DNA from: Pelagibius sp048268885
Lineage (GTDB): Bacteria; Pseudomonadota; Alphaproteobacteria; Kiloniellales; Kiloniellaceae
Length of the DNA: 64,000 nucleotides
Assembly: GCA_048268885.1 (NCBI GenBank)
Contig: JBLWUP010000034.1
Coordinates: 1 to 64,000, forward strand
Direction: 5' to 3'
Numbering within the stretch: the first letter of the stretch is position 1; each line of letters opens with the position of its first letter. Positions 33,536 through 41,875 of this stretch are shown piece by piece. Below the pieces are notes generated by a model. The model did no database searches and was not told the origin of the DNA. It was given only the letters and a program-made list of their open reading frames with translations. A program made the translations under genes and the position numbers.

Positions 33536-34000
33536 TTACTGGCTCCTCTTGTTCTTCGGATTCATCGCCTGGAGGTCGAGGGCCTCGGGCTGCTGAGCCT
33601 CATGGGGATGCTCGGAACCGGCATAGACGCGCAGGTTCTTCAACTGCTCGCGGCCGAGACGATTGCGCGTGATCATGCGCTCCACCGCCTTCTCGACCAC
33701 CCGCTCGGGATGCTCCCCGTCCAGGATCTGCCCCGCCGTGCGCTGTTTGATGCCGCCGGGATGACCGGTGTGCCAGTAGTACACCTTGTCGCTCGTCTTC
33801 TTGCCGGTCAGTTTCACCTTCTCGGCATTGACGATGATCACGTTGTCACCGCAGTCCATGTGCGGCGTAAAGCTCGGCTTGTGCTTGCCGCGCAGGATCT
33901 TGGCGACCTGCGAAGCGAGGCGGCCAAGGACTACGCCGTCGGCATCGATAAGGATCCATTTCTTCTCGATGTCCGACGGGGTGGCGCTATAGGTCTTCAT
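33536..34000 (-). CDS. rplM: 50S ribosomal protein L13
   Basis: An early-assembly protein of the large ribosomal subunit. The 154-residue product opens with MKTYSATPSDIEKKWILIDAD, then VLGRLASQVAKILRGKHKP, FTPHMDCGDNVIIVNAEK and ERVVEKAVERMI, all standard for L13. The ATG at 34000 is chosen because it gives the normal family N-terminus; an ATG at 34012 is also in frame and would add four residues. Transcription comes from a near-consensus promoter about 100 bases upstream. Confidence 0.97.
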   Translation of the reverse strand: MKTYSATPSDIEKKWILIDADGVVLGRLASQVAKILRGKHKPSFTPHMDCGDNVIIVNAEKVKLTGKKTSDKVYYWHTGHPGGIKQRTAGQILDGEHPERVVEKAVERMITRNRLGREQLKNLRVYAGSEHPHEAQQPEALDLQAMNPKNKRSQ

Positions 34001-34096
34001 TTTGCCAACCATTCGTCGCTGAATTCGGGAAAGAGCGGCCGGCGCTATTGGGGATGCCCAAGGGCACCTCCGGGCGCCAGCGCTCCGGAGCGGCGA

Positions 34097-34125
34097 TTTC
34101 TAGGGGGATGGAGGGTGACTGTCAA
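34097..34125 (-). promoter_or_regulatory. Strong housekeeping promoter of rplM-rpsI
   Basis: On the minus strand a perfect TTGACA (-35) is followed after 17 bases by TAGAAA (-10). The start of transcription would be about 90 bases before rplM. This is the closest match to a consensus promoter seen in the window and fits a ribosomal protein operon. Confidence 0.8.
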
Positions 34126-34265
34126 TCCGAAAAAGCGCCGCCTTTTCAGATATCTTAGCTATGCGGTAATATAATACCTCACTCGTAAGCCCCTCTCCAA
34201 AAAGCATTATTTTCCGGCCACTTGCAAGCGCCTCCCCCGCCCCGGCGCGGGGGTCTGCGCCGCCC

Positions 34266-34703
34266 TCAATCGCGCGGCGGGATGGAGTAGGTCGCCGTGG
34301 CGTGCGAAACCGGCGCCTCCAGTCCCCGGGAGCACACCATGACATCCCCGACCGCCAGGCGCTTGCCCAGCTTGATCAGGCGGCATTCGGCCAGCAGATC
34401 GCCCGGCTGCGGACGCTGAAGGAAGTTGATGTTGAGGCTGGTGGTCACCGCCAGGGGCACCTCGCCGATGGCCCCCAGCAGGGCCGCGTACATGGCGAAG
34501 TCGGCCAGCGCCATCTGGGCCGGGCCGCTCAAGGTGCCGCCGGGGCGGATATGCGCCTCGCCGGCCGGCAGGCGCACCCGGGCGGTGCCGAAGCCGATCT
34601 CCTCGGTCACGAAGCCGTAGATCTTCTGAAAAGGCGCGCTTTCGGCAAGCAGGCGGTTGAACGCCTGGATGGTGATTTGGGGAGATTTACCAGTTTCATC
34701 CAT
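34266..34703 (-). CDS. PaaI-family hotdog thioesterase
   Basis: A 145-residue single hotdog domain. The helix-strand core includes ARVRLPAGEAHIRPGGTLSGPAQMALADFAMYAALL, in which the HIRPGGTLSGPA and ADFAMY parts match the acyl-CoA thioesterase active-site turn and helix, and NINFLQRPQPGDLLAECRLIKLGKRLAVGDV. It hydrolyses an unknown acyl-CoA. Starts at 34703 or 34727 are both possible, and neither has a clear ribosome site. It is divergent from an enoyl-CoA hydratase gene, and both act on CoA thioesters. Confidence 0.82.
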   Translation of the reverse strand: MDETGKSPQITIQAFNRLLAESAPFQKIYGFVTEEIGFGTARVRLPAGEAHIRPGGTLSGPAQMALADFAMYAALLGAIGEVPLAVTTSLNINFLQRPQPGDLLAECRLIKLGKRLAVGDVMVCSRGLEAPVSHATATYSIPPRD

Positions 34704-34842
34704 AGGACTGGGTATAGGGTCGGGCATAGGGTCGCGTGGCCTCCGGTTCCGGCTGGCTTCTTCTGTTGCGGTCCTTATTAATCCTTGAACTCCCACCTGT
34801 GGAAGCGCCAAAGTCTTTCTACCTCCGAAGAAGTTACGGTGA

Positions 34843-35664
<822 letters not shown>

Positions 35665-35717
35665 GGGGAAGGCGCTAAAGCCTGAAGGCCGTTGAGACCG
35701 TATAGAGAGTCGTTTCC

Positions 35718-37007
35718 TTGACTGAAGATCTACGCGAATTCTGGACCCTGGTGGTCGACATCTGGACCCGGGGCTTCCTGGGTATTGAAGTCGGACGTCT
35801 GCTGATCGCCCTCGGCATCATCGTCGGCTTCCTGATTTTCCGGCACTTTTTCACCCAGGTCATCATGGGCCGTCTGCATCGCTGGGCGGAAAGCACCGAG
35901 AGCACACTGGACGACGAAGCCATCGAGGCCCTGGCGCCGCCTATCCGGTTCATTCCGCTGGTGATCGGCATCTTCATCGCCATCGGCTATCTGGACATCC
36001 GCAGCAGCGTCGGTGAAGTCGCGGACAACATCCTGCGCTCCCTCGTCGTCTTCACGATTTTCTGGCTGCTGTTCGCCGCCGTCGGTCCCTTCTCTTTCGT
36101 CTTCACAAAGCTGGAGCGGGTCTTCACCCGGCCGATGGTCGAGTGGCTGGTGAAAGCCGTCAAAATCGGTATCGCCTTCATCGGCGGCGCCATCATTCTG
36201 GAACTCTGGGGCATCGAGGTCGGCCCGATCCTGGCCGGCGCCGGTCTTCTGGGCGTCGCCGTCGCGCTCGGCGCCCAGGACCTCTTCAAGAACCTCATCG
36301 CCGGCATCCTGGTCATCGCCGAGAAGCGCTTCCAGCCCGGGGACTGGGTGCGCGTGGACGGCGTGGTCGAGGGCACGGTCGAGACCATCGGTTTCCGCTC
36401 CACGCGCGTGCGCCGCTTCGACAAGGCCCCGGTCTACGTGCCCAACGCCAAGCTATCGGACAACGCGGTCACCAACTTCAGCGAAATGACGCACCGACGC
36501 ATCTACTGGGTCATCGGTGTCGAGTACCGCACCACCGTCGAGCAGCTGCGCGAAATCCGCGACGGCATCGAGAGCTACATCATCGACAATGCGGACTACG
36601 CGCAGCCCGACGAGGTTTCGACTTTCGTGCGGATCGACAGCTTCAACGACTCCTCGATCGACATCATGCTCTACTGCTTCACCAAGACGACCAACTGGGG
36701 CGAGTGGCTGGCGATCAAGGAGCGGCTGGCCTATCACATCATGGACGTGGTGCACGGCGCGGAGACGGGCTTCGCCTTCCCGAGCCAGTCGCTCTACGTG
36801 GAGTCCCTGCCGGACGACCGGCCGGAAACCTTCGTACCGCCCGAAGACGGCGAGAAGCCGGAAGAGCGCCAGCAAAAACGCCTGGCCGCGGAGAGCCAGG
36901 CACCCGACAGGCCGGCCAAAGACAGCCAGACCGGCCAGGGCCGCAAGGAAGCCGCCGCGGTGAACGAGAAACCCGGCCCCGACGGCGACGGCGACGGGGA
37001 AGCCTGA
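35718..37007 (+). CDS. MscS-family mechanosensitive ion channel
   Basis: A 429-residue inner-membrane channel with four hydrophobic segments (about 20-40, 75-93, 103-125, 143-165). The MscS pore helix and beta domain appear as PILAGAGLLGVAVALGAQDLFKNLIAGILVI, then FQPGDWVRVDGVVEGTVETIGFRSTRVR and VYVPNAKLSDNAVTNFS. A charged, disordered C-terminal tail follows (about 370-429). It would open on hypo-osmotic shock. The start is TTG at 35718; no ATG would preserve the first helix. The tail end is 28 bases before the CoA-binding gene. Confidence 0.88.
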   Translation: MTEDLREFWTLVVDIWTRGFLGIEVGRLLIALGIIVGFLIFRHFFTQVIMGRLHRWAESTESTLDDEAIEALAPPIRFIPLVIGIFIAIGYLDIRSSVGEVADNILRSLVVFTIFWLLFAAVGPFSFVFTKLERVFTRPMVEWLVKAVKIGIAFIGGAIILELWGIEVGPILAGAGLLGVAVALGAQDLFKNLIAGILVIAEKRFQPGDWVRVDGVVEGTVETIGFRSTRVRRFDKAPVYVPNAKLSDNAVTNFSEMTHRRIYWVIGVEYRTTVEQLREIRDGIESYIIDNADYAQPDEVSTFVRIDSFNDSSIDIMLYCFTKTTNWGEWLAIKERLAYHIMDVVHGAETGFAFPSQSLYVESLPDDRPETFVPPEDGEKPEERQQKRLAAESQAPDRPAKDSQTGQGRKEAAAVNEKPGPDGDGDGEA

Positions 37008-37035
37008 TGCCTCGGCGAGAAAGCGGAAGAGGACA

Positions 37036-37539
37036 ATGAGCAGCCCCCTTACCTACAGCAACAGTGACCTGCTGGCGATCCTGCGCGACACCCGCACCAT
37101 CGCCATGGTTGGCGCCTCGCCGAAGTGGAACCGGCCCAGCTACTTCGCCATGAAGTACCTGCAGGAGAAAGGCTACCGCGTGATCCCGGTGAACCCCGGC
37201 GTCGCCGGGCAGGAGATCCTGGGCGAGAAGGTCTATGCCACCTTGTCGGAGATCCCGGAGAAGTTCGAGATGGTCGACATCTTCCGCAACTCCGCCGCCG
37301 CCGGCCCGATTACCGACGAGGCGATCGCCGTCGCCAAGGACAAGGGCATCGAGGTGATCTGGATGCAGCTCGGCGTGATCAACGAAGAGGCCGCGGAGAA
37401 GGCCCGCGCCGCCGGCCTCACCGTGGTGATGGACCGCTGCCCGAAGATCGAGTTCGGGCGCCTGAACGCCGAACTCTCCTGGGGTGGCTTCAACTCCGGC
37501 ATCATCTCCGCCAAGCGGCGCAAGGTGCGCCTGTCATGA
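37036..37539 (+). CDS. CoA-binding Rossmann-fold protein (YccU-like)
   Basis: A 167-residue single-domain protein. The CoA-binding fold shows TIAMVGASPKWNRPSYFAMKYLQEKGYRVIPVNP and, later, EVIWMQLGVINEEAAEKARAAGLTVVMDRCPKIE, which matches the CoA_binding_2 family. The function is not established; it has been linked to redox or CoA metabolism. Its stop overlaps the start of metY as ATGA, so the two are translationally coupled. Confidence 0.88.
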   Translation: MSSPLTYSNSDLLAILRDTRTIAMVGASPKWNRPSYFAMKYLQEKGYRVIPVNPGVAGQEILGEKVYATLSEIPEKFEMVDIFRNSAAAGPITDEAIAVAKDKGIEVIWMQLGVINEEAAEKARAAGLTVVMDRCPKIEFGRLNAELSWGGFNSGIISAKRRKVRLS

Positions 37540-38849
37540 GCGACGACACAAGAAAGCGCCCGGCGCGGGAATACGGCTTCGAGACCCGCATGATCCACGC
37601 CGGCACCCAGCCGGAGCCGATCACCGGCGCGCGGCAGACGCCGATCTTCCAGAACACCTCCTACGTGTTCCACGACGCCGATCATGCCGCCTCGCTGTTC
37701 AACCTGCAGACCTTCGGCTTCATCTACTCGCGTCTCACCAACCCGACGGTAGCAGCGTTGGAGGAGCGCCTGGCCAATTTGGAGGGCGGACGCGGCGGCA
37801 CCTGCTGCGCCTCCGGCCACGCCGCGCAGATCCTCGCCTTCTTCGCGCTGATGGAGCCGGGCGATCGCTTCATCGCCTCGACGCGCCTCTACGGCGGCTC
37901 GATCACGCAGTTCGGCAAGACCTTCAAGAAATTCGACTGGCAGGCCGACTTCGTCGACGTCGACGATCCCGACGCCGTGCGCCGCGCCCTGACGCCGAAG
38001 ACCAAAGCCATCTTCGTCGAGAGCCTGGCCAACCCCGGCGGCGTGGTAAGCGACCTGGAAGCCCTTTCCACCGTGGCCCGCGAGGCGGAGATCCCGCTCA
38101 TCGTCGACAACACCATGGCGACGCCCTACCTCTGCCAGCCCTTCGACTGGGGCGCCGATCTGGTGGTGCACTCGACCACCAAGTTCCTTTCCGGCAACGG
38201 CACCTCGGTGGGCGGCGCGGTGATCGATTCCGGGCGCTTCGACTGGAGCGCCAGCGGCAACTTCCCCGGCCTGGGGGCGCCGGAGCCGGCCTACCACGGC
38301 CTGAACTTCCAGGAGACCTTCGGCGACATGGCCTTCACCATGCAGGCCCATGCGGTGGGCCTGCGCGACCTGGGCGCGACCATGGCGCCGATGAACGCTT
38401 TCCAGACCCTGCTGGGCACCGAGACGCTGAGCCTGCGCATGGAGCGCCACTGCGCCAACGCCAAGCAAGTCGCCGAATTTCTGGAGGGCCATCCGGCGGT
38501 GGCCTGGGTCTCCTGCGCCGCGCTGGCGTCGAGCCCTTACCGGGCGCTGGCGGAAAAATATCTGCCACGCGGCGCCGGCTCGGTCTTCACCATCGGCCTG
38601 GAGGGCGGCTACGAAGCCGGCGTGGAGATGGTGGAGAGCTGCGAGCTGTTCAGCCATCTGGCCAACATCGGCGACGTGCGCTCGCTGATTCTGCACCCGG
38701 CCTCGACGACCCACCGCCAGCTGACCGAGGAACAGCAGGGCGCCGCCGGCGCGGGGCCGGAGGTGGTGCGCCTTTCGATCGGACTGGAAACGGTCGAGGA
38801 CATCATTGCCGACTTGGACCAGGCCCTGGCGGCGGCCGCCAAGGTCTAA
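37536..38849 (+). CDS. metY: O-acetylhomoserine sulfhydrylase (aminocarboxypropyltransferase)
   Basis: Makes homocysteine from O-acetylhomoserine and sulfide. The 437-residue PLP enzyme has GFETRMIHAG, the QTPIFQNTSYVF segment, YSRLTNPT, and the PLP lysine Lys216 in HSTTKFLSGNGT, with ILHPASTTH and RLSIGLETVEDII near the end. All mark the Cys/Met metabolism gamma family, and the length favours MetY over MetB. It overlaps the upstream gene by four bases. A homoserine-producing hom gene is also in this window, giving a consistent methionine route. Confidence 0.92.
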   Translation: MSDDTRKRPAREYGFETRMIHAGTQPEPITGARQTPIFQNTSYVFHDADHAASLFNLQTFGFIYSRLTNPTVAALEERLANLEGGRGGTCCASGHAAQILAFFALMEPGDRFIASTRLYGGSITQFGKTFKKFDWQADFVDVDDPDAVRRALTPKTKAIFVESLANPGGVVSDLEALSTVAREAEIPLIVDNTMATPYLCQPFDWGADLVVHSTTKFLSGNGTSVGGAVIDSGRFDWSASGNFPGLGAPEPAYHGLNFQETFGDMAFTMQAHAVGLRDLGATMAPMNAFQTLLGTETLSLRMERHCANAKQVAEFLEGHPAVAWVSCAALASSPYRALAEKYLPRGAGSVFTIGLEGGYEAGVEMVESCELFSHLANIGDVRSLILHPASTTHRQLTEEQQGAAGAGPEVVRLSIGLETVEDIIADLDQALAAAAKV

Positions 38850-38868
38850 GCGGCACCGCCCGGCGTCA

Positions 38869-39264
38869 TCACGCCGCGTTGGCGATCTCTACCAGGTTTC
38901 CGTCCGGATCCCGGAACCAGACTGACCGGAGCCGGCCTTCCGCGCCTTCGGCTTCCGCCGGGCCATGCTCCAGGTCCACCCCGCAGTTGCGCAGATGCGC
39001 GGCAACCTCATCCAACGGCGTCGTCGCAACGAGGCAGAACTCCGCCGAGCCGGGGATCGGCACCGCCGCCTTGCGCTCCAGATCGTTCGGGTTGGGATTG
39101 ATGTTGATCTTGAGCCGGCCGAAGCGCAGCGCAACGCGCCCTTCCCCGAAGGTTTGCCGCGCCATGCCAAGAACTTTCTCGTAGAAGGCGCAGGTCTCTT
39201 CGACGTCGCGTACGGTCAGGGAGAAATGATCCAGACGCTCCAGCTCGACGGACAGATTGCTCAT
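38869..39264 (-). CDS. VOC (glyoxalase/dioxygenase fold) family protein
   Basis: A 131-residue protein with two betaalphabetabetabeta units. LDHFSLTVRDVEETCAFYEKVLGM at the start and VWFRDPDGNLVEI at the end are the classical VOC patterns, with histidine and glutamate metal ligands. Candidate roles include a glyoxalase-type or other metal-dependent enzyme; the substrate is unknown. It converges with metY. Confidence 0.85.
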   Translation of the reverse strand: MSNLSVELERLDHFSLTVRDVEETCAFYEKVLGMARQTFGEGRVALRFGRLKININPNPNDLERKAAVPIPGSAEFCLVATTPLDEVAAHLRNCGVDLEHGPAEAEGAEGRLRSVWFRDPDGNLVEIANAA

Positions 39265-39294
39265 TGCAGAAATATCGGACCTCTTGTCGTTACG

Positions 39295-40494
39295 TTACTC
39301 AGCCGGTGCCGTGACTGGCGCGGCTGTACGGGGATTCGGTAGGAAGAAAGCGACGGCCCCAGCGGAAGCGGCGACCGCGGCCAGGATGAGATAGAGCTCG
39401 CCGAACTCTCCGTTGCGGCCCTCCACCCAGGAGGCGAGCAGGATCGCCGGATTGGCGATGGCAAAGGCCAGCACGAACTTGACGCCGAAGGCGAGCCCGC
39501 GGTGACGCTGCGGAGTATAGCGCGCCAGCAGCATGTTCTCCGCCGGCAGAGCGACCGCGCTGAGCACCACGGTGAGCACCGCGAGGCCCATCAGGGGCGC
39601 GCTGGCGGCCGTCGCCAGCAGGGCCATGACGGGCACCTGAAAGACGAAGGCGCAGAGGTAGATCGGCTTCAGGGGAAAGCGGTCGGCAAGCCAGCCGCCG
39701 ACCAGCTGCATGAAGCCGCCGGCGGTGTAGACCAGGGCCACCAGCACGCCGATCCCGAAGGCCCCTTCGCCCGCCATGTCGCGCAGCCGGAGATCGAAGA
39801 TCTTCGGCAGCGAGGCCTGGGTGGCGTGGAACATCAGCCCCATGACCATCATGGTGAGCAGCAGCACCGCGTAGACGCGCAGCATGTCGCCCCGCGAGGG
39901 CGCCGGTTCCGGCGTACGGTCGGCTTCGGTTTCGCGGACCCAGCCGAGGCGCAAAGCGACCACCAGGGCCAGGCCGGTCGCCAGGCAGACGACGCCCGGC
40001 ACGATGAAGGCGGCCCGCCAGGAAAAGGCGTCGATCAGGACCCCGGCGATGAGCCCGGCGCTGGCGATGCCGAGCGAACCGAAGATGCCGTTGACCGCCA
40101 GGGCCATGCCGCGGGCGCGGGCGCTCTTCACCACCCAGGCGATGCCGACGGGATGGTAGATGGCGCTGAACAGGCCGACGGCGGCCAAGCCGAGCATCAG
40201 GGCGAAGCTGGAATCGACCAGGCCGCAGACGATGCCGGAGACCCCGAGCCCGATGAAAAAGACCGCCATCATGCCCGAGGCCGACCAGCGGTCGCCGAGC
40301 CAGCCCGCCGGCAGCGCCGCAAGCCCCACCAGCAGAGAACCGAGCGCCCAGAGCTTCACCAGCTCATGGTTGGGCAGGCCCCATTCGGCTTCGAGAGAGA
40401 GCGCGATGACGAAATAGAACGCGGTGAAGAGGTGCATATAGGCATGGCCTAAGCACGAGAACGCCAGCGCCAGCCGCGCCGAAGGAGCCTTCAT
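39295..40494 (-). CDS. MFS transporter
   Basis: A 399-residue protein with 12 hydrophobic segments. The start SARLALAFSCLGHAYMHLF and the loop GWLGDRWSASGMMAVFFIG, then GLFSAIYHPVGIAWV, are typical of major facilitator transporters of the Fsr/sugar-phosphate-like group. The substrate cannot be read from sequence. The ATG at 40494 is preceded by GGGGAT and AGAGG; a longer frame to 40590 is less likely. A stretch in its 330-base leader resembles part of a glycine riboswitch (see 40665-40755). Confidence 0.85.
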   Translation of the reverse strand: MKAPSARLALAFSCLGHAYMHLFTAFYFVIALSLEAEWGLPNHELVKLWALGSLLVGLAALPAGWLGDRWSASGMMAVFFIGLGVSGIVCGLVDSSFALMLGLAAVGLFSAIYHPVGIAWVVKSARARGMALAVNGIFGSLGIASAGLIAGVLIDAFSWRAAFIVPGVVCLATGLALVVALRLGWVRETEADRTPEPAPSRGDMLRVYAVLLLTMMVMGLMFHATQASLPKIFDLRLRDMAGEGAFGIGVLVALVYTAGGFMQLVGGWLADRFPLKPIYLCAFVFQVPVMALLATAASAPLMGLAVLTVVLSAVALPAENMLLARYTPQRHRGLAFGVKFVLAFAIANPAILLASWVEGRNGEFGELYLILAAVAASAGAVAFFLPNPRTAAPVTAPAE

Positions 40495-40823
40495 GGCCTC
40501 TAATCCCCAGTCTCTTCCCCCTAAACCCAGTATACGCTTCCGCCCGGGGGAACAAGATAGCGAAACGCATAGCGATCCTGTGGAAGCCAAACGGACAGCC
40601 CGATTACTGCCCCGCCGCCCTGCCGCCCCCCATGGCCGCGGCCCCTAGCGGGACGTCCCGCCGGGCTTAGGCGGCATTTGCCTGAGAGTTGCAGGGCCTG
40701 CCCCGATTTTGCCGCAATATGATCATCCGGCAGCCCATATCCCGCCCCGGTCGGGACAAGGTCCGGCGGCATCCTGAAAACTCGATGCGAAGGGAAAAAC
40801 CGAAACGCCAAGGAGCGATTCCT
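40495..40823. other. Divergent intergenic region of 329 bases
   Basis: No gene is seen. The part near the MFS gene is a C-rich tract with short inverted repeats. The middle holds the glycine-riboswitch-like stretch described at 40665-40755. The part near 40800 carries the AAGGAG ribosome site of the small plus-strand gene at 40824. Confidence 0.45.
40665..40755 (-). promoter_or_regulatory. Weak glycine-riboswitch-like element in the MFS leader
   Basis: On the minus strand AACTCTCAGGCAAA (40677-40690) equals the highly conserved 3' strand of glycine aptamers. Just upstream GCGGCAAAATCGGGGCA resembles, with changes, the aptamer core GCGCCGAAGGGGCAA. The matching 5' strand GGGAGAG is not clear (a GCGGGATATGG is at about the right distance). 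GGCGG could pair with CCGCC to close a P1 stem. This may be a degenerate or divergent aptamer, or a coincidence. Confidence 0.3.
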
Positions 40824-41000
40824 ATGGACGGCAGCCAAGTGAACAGCAGCCCGGAGGCCAGCGAAAGGCGGTCCCTGAAGGCCGGACCGGCGGTTACCTC
40901 GGGGCACAGCGGGCCGCCGGCGGAGCTGGATCTCGACCGCCTGGTGTGGGACCCGGAATACCGCGAGGCCATGCGCCACCTGATCGCGCGCGGCAGCTGA
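40824..41000 (+). CDS. Small hypothetical protein, 58 residues
   Basis: A short soluble protein with a polar, low-complexity N-terminal half and a conserved-looking end LDLDRLVWDPEYREAMRHLI, which I have seen as a pattern in small alphaproteobacterial proteins of unknown role. The ATG at 40824 has an AAGGAG site nine bases upstream, which supports translation. It lies divergent to the MFS gene and converges on cutA. Confidence 0.55.
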   Translation: MDGSQVNSSPEASERRSLKAGPAVTSGHSGPPAELDLDRLVWDPEYREAMRHLIARGS

Positions 41001-41042
41001 AGGCGCCGCCGCCCTGCAAGGCGCCCTGGGGGACGACGGCCT

Positions 41043-41384
41043 CTAGACCACCTCGTCCTGGCTCGTCTCAAAGCTGATCCAGTCGAGAAAAGCTTTGCTC
41101 CCCCCGACGATCGGCAGCACCACGGCGCAGGGACACTCGTAGCTGTGCATCGCCTCGATCGCCGCGATCAGCTCCTCGACCCGGGCCTGGGTGGTTTTCA
41201 GGAGCACCACGCTCTCCGACCCCTCCCCGATCTGCCCCTCCCAGTGAAAAATCGGCACCATTTCCGGGAAAACGTTGGCGCAGGCCGCCAGCCGGGCCGC
41301 CACCATGGCGCGGCCGATTTCCTGGGCCTCCTCGGCATCCGCCGCGGTCACGTAGACCAGGCAGTGGGAGAAGTTAACAGACAT
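41043..41384 (-). CDS. cutA: Divalent-cation tolerance protein CutA
   Basis: A 113-residue trimeric protein linked to copper tolerance in some bacteria; its precise role is unclear. The LVYVTAADAEEAQEIGRAMVAARLAACANVFP opening and the later SYECPCAVVLPIVGG, with SKAFLDWISFET, are family signatures. The normal length and the two cysteines in the ECPC segment fit. It is a single gene, converging with the small gene at 40824. Confidence 0.94.
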   Translation of the reverse strand: MSVNFSHCLVYVTAADAEEAQEIGRAMVAARLAACANVFPEMVPIFHWEGQIGEGSESVVLLKTTQARVEELIAAIEAMHSYECPCAVVLPIVGGSKAFLDWISFETSQDEVV

Positions 41385-41458
41385 AGGGGCTTAGCTCTCC
41401 CGAGTCGCTTTCTGCGTCAAGCTATCGTAGCATGGCCGCAATAGCAGGGAGAGAGAGC

Positions 41459-41824
41459 ATGGACCGATTGTCCCCCACGGCCCAGAAGCTCGGCAGTTCG
41501 ACGCAAGGCAGTCAGGGCCGCAAGGCGCGCCCTACGATGACGCAGTTGGCGTGGCTCAGCCGCGGCCTGGAGCAGTCCGGCGGCAAGTTGCCGCTGTTCG
41601 ACCACTATGGGCAGCGCTACGACCAGCGCACCATCCGCAGCTGCATCGAGCAAGGCTGGGCAGAACCTTGGTTCAACAATCCGATCAAACCGGACTGGCT
41701 GGTCTGCCGCCTGACCGACGACGGCCGCAAGCTGGCCGAGGCGGGTGAAGCCCTCGCCGACACGGCGGACGACGATGTTCGCGAGGTCAAGATCCGCGAT
41801 CTGGTGGACGACCTCTTCAGCTGA
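41459..41824 (+). CDS. Small hypothetical protein, possible winged-helix
   Basis: A 121-residue soluble protein. From residue about 28: QLAWLSRGLEQSGGKLPLF, then YDQRTIRSCIEQGWAEPW, then WLVCRLTDDGRKLAEAG. The last phrase, a helix plus strand plus basic turn ending in LTDDGRKLAEAG, is similar to the wing of winged-helix DNA-binding proteins, but no family is recognised. An AGGGAGAGAGAG site precedes the ATG at 41459, which is better than an upstream ATG at 41432. It converges with the HerA gene. Confidence 0.6.
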   Translation: MDRLSPTAQKLGSSTQGSQGRKARPTMTQLAWLSRGLEQSGGKLPLFDHYGQRYDQRTIRSCIEQGWAEPWFNNPIKPDWLVCRLTDDGRKLAEAGEALADTADDDVREVKIRDLVDDLFS

Positions 41825-41875
41825 CCGAAGCCTGACCCTTTCCGTTTCGGACCGCGTCGCGGCGGCAGTGCGCGG

